From Terebella lapidaria (lineage: Eukaryota > Annelida > Polychaeta > Terebellida > Terebellidae), in the NCBI GenBank assembly GCA_949152475.1, contig OX424558.1:31444651-31508650 (forward strand): DNA of 64,000 bases, given 5' to 3'. The position numbers and the translations under genes are program-made. This document shows positions 1-12,700 of the stretch, one piece after another. Each line of letters starts with the position of its first letter. The first letter of the stretch is position 1. The notes beneath the pieces are model-generated. The model had not been told where the DNA came from. It saw only the letters and a list, made by a program, of their open reading frames with translations, and did no database searches.

Positions 1-626
1 ATTTCTCGAAGTGTATCATTAGGCCCATGAGAAGACAGACTTGCATCAGCCAAATGCGAATTCCCAGCAAGACCCAAGAGATTGGCTGTGGAGGACCTAG
101 TCATCGAGATACCGGTATTGATGCAGAACATTGGAAGCTTTCCCAGATATTATGTTTGGGATCACCATAATACGCACCATATATATGAATTCCTGTATGC
201 TCATAAACATATCTCAGCATTTTCCTCAGAAGCTATTGGGAGGATACAGTAATTTACTGATATTTCAAGAATTTACCGATATTTCAAAAGTAGGTCGTTC
301 AAAACTAGTTTGTGCCATATCACACGCTAAATGTCACCAGTATTGTGTCAGTAAGTCATGAGAATTATGTCATTATAACACAGAACATTGAGGAAACTTT
401 TCCTACACTGAATGGTGGTACCAATTGCAAGGGTGATTTCAACAACAATATCAATCAACTGAAGTGGAGTTCAACCCAAAATCTCATAGGATTTTTGGTC
501 ATAACTTCATTTAGGATGGTCGGATCAATTTGAAATTTTGTTTGTTTTCATTTGAAACCGTATTATCTTGACAATTAAAAAATTAGCGAGATTATTAGAT
601 TTAGGTCTTTTATTAGATTTAGATAA
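1..626. other. Intergenic sequence, no gene recognised
   Basis: AT-rich sequence without a convincing coding region; the short open frames have no recognisable domain and no splice context. The segment around 468-540 is similar, in inverted orientation, to 5425-5503 on the other side of the repeat nest, so the nest sits between two arms of an older inverted repeat. Confidence 0.5.
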
Positions 627-667
627 AACTAGACGTCGAGGCCTAAAGATGCCTTGGAGGCATTTCA

Positions 668-1480
668 GTGTTAAGACTAATTTGTAATATTTATAACATG
701 TTTACCATGGGCTCTACAATGCTCTACGACACACTGTTTCCAAGATATCAACAAAAACGAAAAATGCCGACTCGGCGAAAAAATTTCAGGTCAAGGTCAA
801 AGTTTATCCATAATACCCCTCAGACATGTTTGTCTAGTGCCAAAATAACGTCTGTTTTGCTCTACGACGCACCGTTTTCGAAATATCGACGAAAAGGAAA
901 ACTGCTGACTCGGCGAAAAAATTTTAAGTGAAGGTCAAAGTTCATCCATAATATCCCTTAGACATGATTGTCTAGTGCCACGAGTCCGAAAATAACGTCC
1001 GTTTTGCTCTACGATGCACCGTTACCGAGATATCGACGAAAACGAAAAATACTGACTCGGCAGAAAAATTCAAGGTCAAGGTCAAAGGTCATCCTTAATA
1101 CCCTTTAGACATGTTTGTCTAGGGCGACGAGTCCGAAAATAACGTCCGTTTCGCTCTACGACGCACCGTTTCCGAGATATCGACGAAAACGAAAGATGCC
1201 GACTCGGCTAAAAAAATTTAGGTCAAGGTCAAAGTTCACCCATAATACCCCTTAGACATGTTTGTCTAGTGCCACGAGTCCGAAAATAACAGCCTTTTCC
1301 CTCTACGACGCATCGTTTCCGAGATATAGGTGAAAACGAAAAATGCCGACTCGGCAGAAAAATTCAAGGTCAAGATCGAAGGTCATCCTTAATATCCCTT
1401 AGACATGTTTGTCTAGGGCGACAAGTCCGAAAATAACGTCCGTTTCGCTCTACGACGCACCATTTCCAAGATATGCAGGA
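668..1480 (+). repeat. 147-bp tandem repeat array, degenerate copy
   Basis: About five to six diverged monomers with the motifs GACATGTTTGTCTAG, CGAGTCCGAAAATAACG, TACGACGCACCGTTTC and ATGCCGACTCGGC in fixed order. Same monomer as the cleaner array near 7500-9090. The open frames through it are a by-product of the repeat. Confidence 0.85.
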
Positions 1481-1650
1481 ATCCTCAAGGATGACTGGGC
1501 GAAAACTCTTCCGACCTCTAGGTCAAAGGTCGTTTGACGGATTGATCCCAAAATCAATAGGGTTCTTCCCTGTTGATATATGAACCTCCATGCAAAGTTC
1601 TGCAGCCATTGCCTACATACTTTTTAAGTTATCGTGCGGAAACAAAGTCC

Positions 1651-4600
1651 AAAAATTAGGCCAAGGGCCAAAGATAGGTTACCGGACAATACATGTGTAT
1701 ATGTTTAATATTTTAGATGTTAGTCAGGTCACTGGTTAAATTTAAGGTCAAAAGAATATTCAGCATGTATAATATTAAGCATATATCATGTCCACAGTTA
1801 TACAGAGAGATAAACAGAGAGATATTAGCAATTTTGTCCTGTGGCCTTGAAAATGAAGGCAAAGGTCAAATTCAAGGTCATCAGAATATTTGGCGTATAA
1901 CATTTCCTATATGTCCTTCATTGATTCCCACACTATGAAGACAATAGGTGATATATTAGCCATTTTGTTCTGTCACCTTGAAAATCAGGTCAAAGGAAAC
2001 TTGAAAATAAGGTCAATGGTCAAGTCGAGGTCAGAGAATATTCAGCATATATCATTTGGAGTTTGACCACAATTGATTCCTAAGCTGTGAAGTTGATAAT
2101 AAGTGATATCCTGTGCCCTTGAAATTTAGGTCAAAGGTCAAATTGAAGGTCATGAGAATAATCTGTATATATAATTTCCTATATGTTCATAATTGATTCC
2201 TAAGCCATAAAGTCGATCAGAAACGAGATATTAGCCATTTTGTCCTGTGACCTTGAGACTTCAGTCAAAGGTCAAATTCTAGGTCATGACAATATTCAGA
2301 ATATAACATTTCCTATATGTTCACAATTGATTCCTAAGCTGTAAAATCGATAATAAGCGAGATATTAGCCATTTTGTGCTATGACCTTGAAAATAAGGTC
2401 AAAGGTCAAATTTAAGGTCATCAGAATATTCAGCGTATATCCTTTCCTATATGTCCACATTCGATTCCTAAGCTGTAAAGTCGATAATAAGCGAGATCCC
2501 GTGACCTTGAAAATGAGGTCAAAGGTCAAATTCAAGGTCACGTGAATATTCAGCATATATCATTTCCTACATGTCCACAATTGATCCCTAAGCTATAAAA
2601 TCGATAATAAGTGAGATATTAGCCATTTTGTCCCGTGACCTTGAAAATGAGGTCAAAGGTCAATTCAAGGTCATGACAATAATCTGCATATATCATTTCC
2701 TATATGTTCATAATTGATTCCTAAGCTGTAAAGTCGATAAGAAGTGAGATATTAGCCATTTTGTCCTGTGACCTTGAAAATGAGGTCGAAGGTCAAATTC
2801 AAGGTCATTAGAATATTCGGTATATATCATTTCCTATATGTTGACAATTGATTTCTAAGCTGTAAATTCGATAATAAGCGAGATATCAGCCATTTTGTTC
2901 CTTGCCCTTGAAACTGAGGTCAGAGGTCAAATTCAAGGTCACGAGAATATTCAGCATATATCATTTCCTATATGTCCACAATTGATTCCTAGTCTCTAAT
3001 CTCAACATTAAGTGAGATATAAGGCATAATGTGTCCCATTATAAAGCATAGGAAAATTTAACATGGGAAAGTCCCATTTGGTCCAAGTTTGGCCCAAAAT
3101 GGCCCACTTCGAGCGATTCAAGCGCAACGAAACTTATACACATCACAGGAGTACATATGAGGAGTGTTGTGTATCAAAGAGAAAAAAAGTTACTGAACAG
3201 TTTTTGAGAAAATGGCCGCCAAAGTCCAAAATCAGGCATTTTTCATCAAAAACGGCCGCCATTTTGAAAAAAAATGCGAAAATCGAAAAACTAAAAAATT
3301 AGCCCAAGGGCTAAGATAGGTTACCGGACAATTTTGGTTTCAAGCATTGTAGGTGACATATGATTTTGAGATTTACCAGTCAAGGTCATCTTTGTGAATC
3401 TCAATGTCACCATCAGGTATGCTGCATATGACTTCGTATGTTCATAATACAAACATATAAGTTTTATCAACAAGTATTTCGTGTGAAGAGGTCAATTTCA
3501 GATTTTGAGATTCGCCCTCCAAGGTCTTTAAAGTCAAGTTAAAAAAATGTGAAAAAAAAAATGTGCCATTTATACATGACTTTTTTACAGGCTTATACAC
3601 AATCCTAACCCTAAATTTCAAGTCATCCAAGGTCAAAATCAAGGTCATCATTAGTTGTTCCATATATGACTTCCTATACGTTCATAATGCAAACTGAGGC
3701 TCTATCTACATGCAAAATTCCAAAATTTTTTTCAAAGGGTGAAATTTTTTTTTTTGTAGAAATGACCCAAAATGAATAGAAACGCGATTTGAGGCAAACA
3801 AAATTTTTTTCGCCGACCCGTCAAAAATTCAAAATGGCCGCCATACGGAGACCGGCGATTCAAGGGCAACAAAACTTATAGACATCATAAAGGTACATAA
3901 GGGGAATATTTTGAAACAATAATCTCAAAACTGATCAGACAGTTTTCGAGAAAAGACAGGCCAGGTGCAAATTTGAGCATTTCTCGACCCAAAAATGGCT
4001 GTTTTGACCTTTCAAGGTCATCCAAGGTCAAATTCAAGGTCACCATATATGACTTTCCATTTGAAAGTGCCAATATCTAAGCTCTATCTTCAAGCGTTCT
4101 ATGAGTACAGTCCCGGCAGCTCTCATTATGAAGGAAAAAAGTGCCGAAAATTTTTTAAGTCCAAATTTTTTTTCAAAGGGTGAAAAAAAATTTTTTGTCT
4201 AGAAATGACCCAAAATGGATAGTAACGCGATTTGGGACCAAAAAAATTTTTTCGCCGACCCGTCAAAAATTCAAAATGGCCACCACACGGAGACCGGCGA
4301 TTCAAGGGCAACAAAACTTATACACATCATGAGGGTACATAAGGGGAATCTTTTGAAACAAAAATCTCAAAACTGATCAGACAGTTTTTAAGAAAATGGC
4401 CGCCAAAGTCCAAAATTGGCCATTTTTCGTCAAAAATGGCCGCCATTTTGAGAAAAATGCGAAAATCAAAAAACTAAAAAATACCCCCCTGTTGAAATAT
4501 TTTTAGGCAACTTTGTGCAAAATTTCAGGAAAATCCGCCTGTAAACTTTAAAGATAAAAATGTGGACGGACGACGGACGCAACGCGATGGCAATAGGTTT

Positions 4601-4874
4601 TCGGACCATAGGTCCGGTAACCTAAAAAAACCTTTCCTGGGAATATTTTCAGGTATTTTTTTGCAAAATTTCAGAAAGATTCGACCATAAACTTTAAAGA
4701 TAAAAATGTAAACGGACGACGGACGGACGCTAAAAACAGCATTGATTTCATCCTCACGGACCTCGGATCCGGCTGAAAAACTATATCGTTCTTCCACATA
4801 ATATGTCTGACCAATGCTGAAAATTTGGCGAAGATACATCGAGGCAAACTAAAACCATAGGTCCGGTAACCTAA
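1651..4874 (+). mobile_element. Nested family 2 satellite elements (HINE-like)
   Basis: Family 2 begins with TTAGCCCAAGGGCTAA-type sequence followed by GGTTACCGGAC (starts near 1651 and 3292). It ends in a hairpin in which CGGACC pairs with GGTCCG (near 4600-4630 and again at 4853-4874). It carries an approximately 134-bp tandem repeat at about 1717-3000 built around GGTCAAAGGTCAAATTCAAGG and CATTTCCTATATG. Further on come a conserved block with AAAATGGCCGCCATTTTG and a GACGGACG-rich stretch before the hairpin. The inner element appears inserted into the outer one. Non-coding. Confidence 0.6.
1717..3000 (+). repeat. ~134-bp tandem repeat array (family 2 satellite)
   Basis: Roughly nine imperfect monomers, each with GACCTTGAAAATGAGG, CAAATTCAAGGTCA, CATTTCCTATATG and AAGTCGATAATAAG. 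The same satellite recurs at about 10900-12070 and 49190-50030. Confidence 0.8.
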
Positions 4875-4994
4875 AAACAGCATTGATTTCATCCTCACGG
4901 ACCTCGGATCCGGCTGAAAAACTATAGGGTTCTTCCACATAATATGTCTGACCAATGCTGAAAATTTGGCGAAGATACATCGAGGCAAACTAAA
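4731..4994 (+). repeat. Tandem duplication of a family 1 tail segment (unit about 141 bp)
   Basis: The segment from AAAAACAGCATTGATTTC to GAGGCAAACTAAA occurs at 4731-4853 and again at 4872-4994, nearly identical. A family 2 hairpin lies between the copies. It looks like a recent local duplication made when the family 2 element inserted or left. Confidence 0.75.
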
Positions 4995-5086
4995 GTTATC
5001 GGTCGGAAACCAAAACGGCGGAAGAAAAAGAAGAAAAAAAAAATTCTGCTAAAACCATAAAGGCATTTCTTCTGAAATGCCTTAAT

Positions 5087-5528
5087 TAGAGATTCACCAA
5101 TCAAGGTCATCCATGTGAACTTCAAGGTCACCATTACATAAACGTGTGTGGCATTTAGATTTTCTATATGTTCATAATAGAAAGATATATCTGGGTGCAA
5201 GCGTTTAGGCCGCCCAGGCCAATTTACACATTCAACTCAAAAACTTTCCTTGTATTATATTACAGAATAAAGATCATGAAATCCCTAAATTTGTTTGAAT
5301 TCCTGTGATCCTATTTGGGTCCAACATTCATTGAAGTAGATTGCCATCTTTTTTAGTTTTCAATAAAGAAGTCTGAAATTTTGTGAACAAATACAGTTTT
5401 GTGCGAGTTGAAACTTATAAAACTTCAAATTGATCTGACCATCCCAATCGAAGATATGGCTGAAAATCATGAGATTTTGTGTTGAACTCAAGTATAATAT
5501 AAACAAACAAATTTCAATTTAAAGTACA
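5087..5528. other. Intergenic region downstream of MSH2
   Basis: Contains a family 2-like scrap with AAGGTCA motifs up to about 5210 and then unremarkable AT-rich sequence. The part at 5425-5503 matches 468-540 in inverted orientation. No gene seen. Confidence 0.5.
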
Positions 5529-5534
5529 AAAACA

Positions 5535-5540
5535 TTTATT
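5535..5540 (-). terminator. MSH2 polyadenylation signal
   Basis: AATAAA on the minus strand, 89 nt downstream of the MSH2 stop codon. It is the first canonical signal after the coding region, so it is the likely 3' end signal. Assigned by motif and position only. Confidence 0.6.
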
Positions 5541-5628
5541 TGCTTACACATTCACATATCACATTCAACAAACAACAACAACACTGAAAACAATCACATT
5601 TGTCCTCTCGTTCCCGTACATATATAGC

Positions 5629-8600
5629 TCAGCTAGTGAGATCATGTCTCCTCGCAAGGATATTTGTGATGTACGAGTTGTTGTGAGATTCGACCTCAGC
5701 CCGCAGTTTCTGGATCTCCGCAAGAGCTTGCTCCTGGTCGAGGGAGTCCAAGGGTAACTTCTTGACCTTCTGTAGGAAATCCTGCATCAGCTGCTCCCCT
5801 TCCTGGATGAATGGAAAAGATCAATCAGTACTTTCACAAATACATGGCATATTCACCTGACATTTACATGTCATATGACATTCACTATATTATCTGGTAT
5901 CTTGGAAATGGATATATGTGGTTCATGCCCAACAACAGCAAACATTCAACAACAGTAAATTTTGTGCAGTAGTTTTTGCTTTGCAAAAATGTTAACACTG
6001 ACCTGAATTGAACTGCTTTTCGTAATCTGACCTGTTTTGCAATTTTTCGTTTTTTACTGGCGGGTTCATCACTGCTACTTTGTTCGGTGTCCTTTACACT
6101 AACACTCTGGAAGTCCTCCAATTCATTTGCTTTCTGCTTGGCAAACTGGGGAATAGTAACATATTAAAGGCTTTAAAATCCAACTGCAAAATTCAAGTTC
6201 ATATCCAGGATTATATTCAACAGCATGATCATGTGGATGGTCATGACAATAGGTAGTCTATTGCTATATACAATGTCTTAATCATAATGCTTCGTGACAT
6301 TGTTACATTTATGGGGTAAAGGCCTAGACGAATAAACTGGTATGGCCATCATAGTTACATACCTCAATGACATGTTGTGGAAAGTGTGCAAGTTCAGCAA
6401 CATGGATCCCAAAGCTCTGGTCACAGACACCTGAAAGAATATATACAGAGAGAAAATAGCGAATGCCCCTCAAAAAATTCAATTCACCTTTGGATTCGAA
6501 CATCACTGTATTCCTATAATTTCATACAACTTGAATATCAATGTCACAAATACCACTCATCTTGAGAAATATCCATACGTTTTCACTTCCCTGATATCAA
6601 CTTCAGATCCACATAGCTTTTATACGTATTTGCAAATTTACACCCTGGGTATACACACCTGGTTGGACCCTGTAGAGCAGTGTCAGTGTGTCATCTGTTG
6701 TCAGGGCCGTCACGTGCAGGTTGTTCACCGTCGGGACGACATCAGCCAGCGCCGTCAGCTCATGGAAATGTGTCGCAAACAGACAGAAACCCCGAATCTT
6801 GGTAGCTATGTACCTGAGGGTGGAATGTGGACAGGTATATCTATGTCAGTATATCATTCTGAAAAATTTCCATGTCTATAAGGTGAAATTTTGGCACATT
6901 AGTAGATTAAGTGCATGCATGCAATGTAACAAACATTGGAGAAAGTACAGGATAAAGAATACACAAAAAAATCTTACTCTGAAATCGCCCAGGCCAGCCC
7001 AAAGCCATCGTATGTCGAGGTCCCACGTCCCAGCTCGTCTATGATGATCAATGACTGGTCTGAAGCAGTCTGCAACACAGAGGAATAATTGTATTGAGCA
7101 CTAAATTTGAATAACGTCATTTACTGCAAAGAAATGTGAATGATTTGAGGAGAATTCAAGTTGGGATTTTTGGAGCCTGACTTTGAGGATGGAGGCCGTC
7201 TCCAGCATCTCAGCCATGAAGGTGGATACGCCCCTGAGCTGGCTGTCTGCGGCACCAACCCGGGCCAGGACACAGTCCACAAGGGAGATTTCCGCTGTCG
7301 AACACGGGACGTAACAGCCGATCTGTGCGAGCAACACGATTGCTCCAACCTGAGGCGATGATACAGGAACATGCAGAAGACATTAACATTGGGTCATACA
7401 TTTAATATACTCTGAAACTAGACGTCAAGGCCTAAAGATGCCTTGGAGGCATTTCGGTGTGATGAATAATTTATAATACTAGATATCGACGAAAATGAAA
7501 AATGTCGACAAATTTCGGGTCAAGGTCAAAGTTCATCCATAATACCCGCTAGACATGTTTGTCTAGGGCGACGAGTCCGAAAATACCATCCGTTTCGCTC
7601 TACGACGCACCGTTTCCGAGATATCGACGAAAACAAAAACTGCCGACTCGGCAAAAAAATTTCGGGTCAAGGTCAAAGTTAATCCATAATACCCCTTAGA
7701 CATGTTTGTCCAGGGCGACGAGTCCGAAAGTAACGTCCGTTTCGCTCTACGACGCACCGTTTCCGAGATATCGACGAAAACGAAAAATGCCGACTCAGCA
7801 AAAAAATTTCGGGTCAAGGTCAAAGTTCATCAATAATTCCCCTTAGACATGTTTGTCTAGTGCGACGAGTCCGAAAATAACGTCCGTTTCGCTCTACGAC
7901 GCACCGTTTCCGAGATATCGACGAAAACGAAAAATGCCGACTCGGCAAAAAAATTTCGGGTCAAGATCAAAGTTCATCCATAATACCCCTTAGACATGTT
8001 TGTCTAGTGCGACGAGTCCGAAAATAACGTCCGTTTCACTCTACGACGCACCGTTTCCGAGATATCGACGAAAACGAAAAATGCCGACTCGGCAAAAAAA
8101 TTTCGGGTCAAGGTCAAAGTTCATCAATAATACCCCTTAGACATGTTTGTCTAGTGCGACGAGTCCGAAAATAACGTCCGTTTCGCTCTACGACGCACCG
8201 TTTCCGAGATATCGACGAAAACGAAAAATGCCGACTCGGCAAAAAAATTTCGGGTCAAGGTCAAAGTTCATCCATAATACCCCTTAGACATGTTTGTCTA
8301 GTGCGACGAGTCCGAAAATAACGTCCGTTTCGCTCTACGACGCACCGTTTCCGAGATATCGACGAAAACGAAAAATGCCGACTCGGCAAAAAAATTTCGG
8401 GTCAAGGTCAAAGTTCATCAATAATACCCCTTAGACATGTTTGTCTAGTGCGACGAGTCCGAAAATAACGTCCGTTTCGCTCTACGACGCACCGTTTCCG
8501 AGATATCGACGAAAACGAAAAATGCCGACTCGGCAAAAAAATTTCGGGTCAAGGTCAAAGTTCATCAATAATACCCCTTAGACATGTTTGTCTAGTGCGA

Positions 8601-9751
8601 CGAGTCCGAAAATAACGTCCGTTTCGCTCTACGACGCACCGTTTCCGAGATATCGACGAAAACGAAAAATGCCGACTCGGCAAAAAAATTTCGGGTCAAG
8701 GTCAAAGTTTATCAATAATTCCCCAAAGACATGTTTGTCTAGTGCGACGAGTCCGAAAATAACGTCCGTTTCGCTCTACGACGCACCGTTTCCGAGATAT
8801 CGACGAAAACGAAAAATGCCGACTCGGCAAAAAAATTTCGGGTCAAGGTCAAAGTTCATCCATAATACCCCTTAGACATGTTTGTCTAGTGCGACGAGTC
8901 CGAAAATAACGTCCGTTTCGCTCTACGACGCACCGTTTCCGAGATATCGAGGAAAACGAAAAATGCCGACTCGGCCCAAAAATTTCGGGTCAAGGTCAAA
9001 GTTCATCCATAATACCCCTTAGACATGTTTGTCTAGGGCGACGAGTCCGAAAATAACGTCCGTTTCGCTCTAAGACGCACCGTTTCCGAGATATGCAGGA
9101 TGAATCATGGATGACTCAGCAAAAAATTATTTCGACCTCTAGGTCAAAGGTCGTTTGAGGTATCGATCCCAAAATCAATAGGGTTCTTCCCTGGTGATAT
9201 ATAAACCTCCGTGCAAAATTCTGCAACTATTGCCTGAATATTTTTTTAGTTATCGTCCGGAAACCAAGTTCCTCGATTTCATCCTCACGGACCTCACGGA
9301 CCTCGGAGCCGGATCAAAAAAAAAAGTACACCCTAGAGATGTTTGTCTAGGGCGACGAGTCCGAAAATAACGTCCGTTTCGCTCTACGACGCACGGTTTC
9401 CGAGATATGCAGGAAGCCTCAAGGATGAATCAGCAAAAAATTATTTTGACCTCTAGGTCAAAGGTCGTTTGACGGATCGATCCCAAAATCAATAGGGTTC
9501 TTCCCTGGTGGCATATGAACCTCCATGCAGAGTTCTGCAACTATTGCATAAATATTTTTCCAGTTATCGTCCGGAAACCAAGTCTTAAAATTAGCCTTGA
9601 TTTCATCCTCACGGACCTCACGGACCTCCGATCCGGCTCAAAAAGAATAGGGTTCTTCCTCATATCATTTCTGACTTGCGGTGAAAATTTGACAAGGATC
9701 CGTCAAGGCAATCTAAAGTTATCGTCCGGAAACCAAAAGTGGCGGAAGAAG

Positions 9752-9786
<35 letters not shown>

Positions 9787-12700
9787 CTGCTAAAACCATA
9801 AAGGCATTTCTGCCGAAATGCCTTAATACTACAGTGGAGTATATCCTACTCACAGATCGGATGTATGTTGATTTGCCACCCATGTTAGGGCCTGTGATGA
9901 TGTGAAACATTTCCTTGTCTGCAAAATGAAAATACAGTTCTACACTGAGTAGAGATTTGGATCCCGTACAAATAAAACAATACATCATGGTACAATTTAC
10001 ATGTGACAATTTCCTTGTCTTCATGCAACAGTCATAGTTACTGACTTTTCTGAAAGGAGACATTGTTGGGTATGAAAGCCACGTCGTCCTGCATCTCAAG
10101 ACATGGATGCCTCGCTTCTGTCAGCTTCATCACACCGGTACCTAGAACAAAACATACACAAGATGTATATAAACACATCCATGATAAACATATGTGCATG
10201 GTGTCCATATCCCAACTGCTTCTCAGAATATCATCCGTGTTCACCTCGGGGCTGTAGTTTCGGTCGGACGTAAGGAACTGGAGCACTTGCGGACACCTGG
10301 GCGAAGCTGACTAGGACGTCCAGCTGAGCAACGATATCATTTATCAACTGCATCGGTTCAATGTATCCACCTGGTCGTGGAAATACCAATTATCATGAAG
10401 CTATATATAGTTATGTTCCAATGCGAAGTCAGCCATTGTAGATCTGTTAATTGCTAGGGTCATTTGCAAGTTACAAGTGAAAAGCATAAAGGCAGCATGG
10501 TTGAATTCTTTATCCAAATTCAACTAACATCACAAGCAAATTTTCAATGAGATTCAACTGACAGCAACATAAGTTTGTTGTGTTATACCTGCAATATTGA
10601 GTATCTCCGCCACTACAGATTTCTGCTGCTGTTCGTAGCTTGCCTTCACCTCCAGGTATTCCTCATTCAGCTGTCGGAGAGCTGAGTTACGAAAGCGGAC
10701 CCCATCCTTCTTGGTGTCGATCGTGTGGTAGTTTCTGTTGTTGCGCAGATTTTTTTCATCCTACATGCAGACAAATAACGGGAAACCTCTAAGTACAGAA
10801 ACGATAACGCAATGTAACATGGCCAAAACCACAGTATCTCTGACTTATATCTCTGATAAAAAAATTAGCCCAAGGGCTAAGAAAGGTTACCGGACAATAT
10901 ACATTTTAGATATTAGCCTTTTGTCCAGTGACCTTGAAAATAATTTTTCAACAAATATATCACTTCTAGTATGTCCACAATAAATTCCTAAGCTGTAAAG
11001 TCGATAATAAGTGAGATATTAGCCATTCTGTGATCGGTGATGTGACCTAGAAAATGAGGTCAAAGTTCAAGTTCATAAAAAGATTCAGTATATATCATTC
11101 CTCTATATTCCCAATTGATTCCTAAGCAGTAAAGATGATAATAAGCGACATATCAGCCATTTTGTTCTCTGACCTTGAAAATTGGATCAAAGGTCAAATT
11201 CTAGATCACCAAAATATTCAGCATACATCATTTCCTATATGTTCACTATGGACCCCTAAGCTGTGAATTTGATAATAAGAGAGATATAAACCATTTTGTA
11301 TTCTGACCTTGAAAATAAAATGACTGGCCTTGAAATTTAGGTCAAAGGTCAAATTCAAGGTCATGAGAATATTCAGAATATATCATTTCCTATATGTTCA
11401 CAATTGATTCCTAAGCTGTAAAGTTGATAATAAGCAAGATATTGGCCATTTTGTCCTGTTGACCTTGAAAATGAGGTCAAAAGTCAAATTCAAGGTCACT
11501 AGAATATTCAGCATATATCATTTCCTATATGTTCACAATTGATTCATAAGGCGTAAAGTCACTAATAAGCAAGATATTGGCCATTTTGACCTGTGACCTT
11601 GAAAATGAGGTCAAAGGTCAAATTCAAGGTCACAAAAATATTCAGCATATATCATTTCCTATATGTTCACAATTGATTCCTAAGCTGTAAAGTCGATAAT
11701 AAGCGAGATATTAGCAATTTTGTCCTGTGACCTTGGAAATGAGGTCAAGGTCAAATTCGAAGTCACGAGAAAATTCAGCATATATCATTTCCTATATGTT
11801 CACAATGTATTCCTAAGCTGTAAAGTCGATAATAAGCGAGATATTAGCCATTTTGTCATGTGACCTTGAAAATGAGGTCAAAGGTCAAATTCAAGATCAT
11901 GAAAATATTCAGCATATATCATTTCCTATATGTTCACAATTGAATCCTAAGCTGTAAAGTCGATAATAAGCGAGATATTAGCCATTTTGTCCTGTGACCT
12001 TGAAAATGAGGTCAAAGGTCAAATTCAAGGTCACGACAATATTCAGCATATATCATTTCCTATATGTCCACAATTGATTCCTAGTCTCTAATCTCAATAT
12101 TAAGTGAGATATTAGGCTTAATGTGTCCCATTATAAAGCATAGGAGAATTTAACATGGGAAAGTCCCATTTGGGCCGAGTTTGGGCCCAAAATGGCCCAC
12201 TTCGAGCGATTCAAGGGCAACGAAATTTATACGTGTCACAGAGGTACATATGAGGAGTGTTACGCATGAATAAGAAAAAAAGTTACTGAACAGATTTTGA
12301 GAAAACTACAGCCAAAGTCCAAAATTGGCCATTTTTCGATGAAAACGGCCGCCATTTTGAAATAATTGCGAAAATCAAAAAACTAAAAAATACCTCCCTC
12401 TCGAAATATTTTTAGGCATTTTTGTGCAAAATTTCAGAAAGATTCGATCGTAAACTTTAAAGATAAAAATGTAGACGGACGACGACGACGACGGACGACG
12501 GACGCAACGCCACGGCAATAGGTTATCGGACCAAAGGTTTTTTGGAAAAGCATTTGGCATTTGGAAAGCAGTTTTTCAACTTTACAAGACAATTGAATTT
12601 TCTGTCAATCTATGGCTTCCTAAAACTAAATGAATGACCCAGAAATTTTGGGAGGTTTTACTGTTACTTACCTTCCTGGTAACTCGGAAGAAATATCCAA

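Larger units (their letters stand above)
627..5086 (+). mobile_element. Hairpin-ended satellite element, family 1 (HINE/Helentron-like), with nested family 2 elements
   Basis: Starts with ACTAGACGTCGAGGCC and a GGCATTTC motif, as does the second family 1 copy at 7416-9826. Ends with the hairpin AAGGCATTTC...GAAATGCCTT at 5060-5083. The body has 147-bp tandem repeats, then a unique tail shared with the second copy. The tail is split by at least two family 2 elements (starts near 1651 and 3292; 3' hairpins near 4600-4630 and 4853-4874). No protein-coding capacity is seen, so it is non-autonomous. A 5' motif repeated in a 3' hairpin arm, plus internal tandem repeats, resembles non-autonomous Helentrons (HINEs) and bivalve pearl-type elements. 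That assignment is inferred from structure only. Confidence 0.6.

Noticed and set aside
8588-8875. Open frame with a repeated peptide ([15 protein letters not shown] type)
   Set aside because: It arises because the 147-bp monomer is a multiple of three. Similar frames exist on the other strand, with no start, splice or domain support.
7500-9090. CRISPR-like array of regular repeats
   Set aside because: The whole 147-bp unit repeats with no unique spacers, and the context is a spliced eukaryotic gene. It is a satellite array.
10038-10286. Separate small gene on the minus strand
   Set aside because: The reading crosses two MSH2 exons and the intron between them in the wrong frame.
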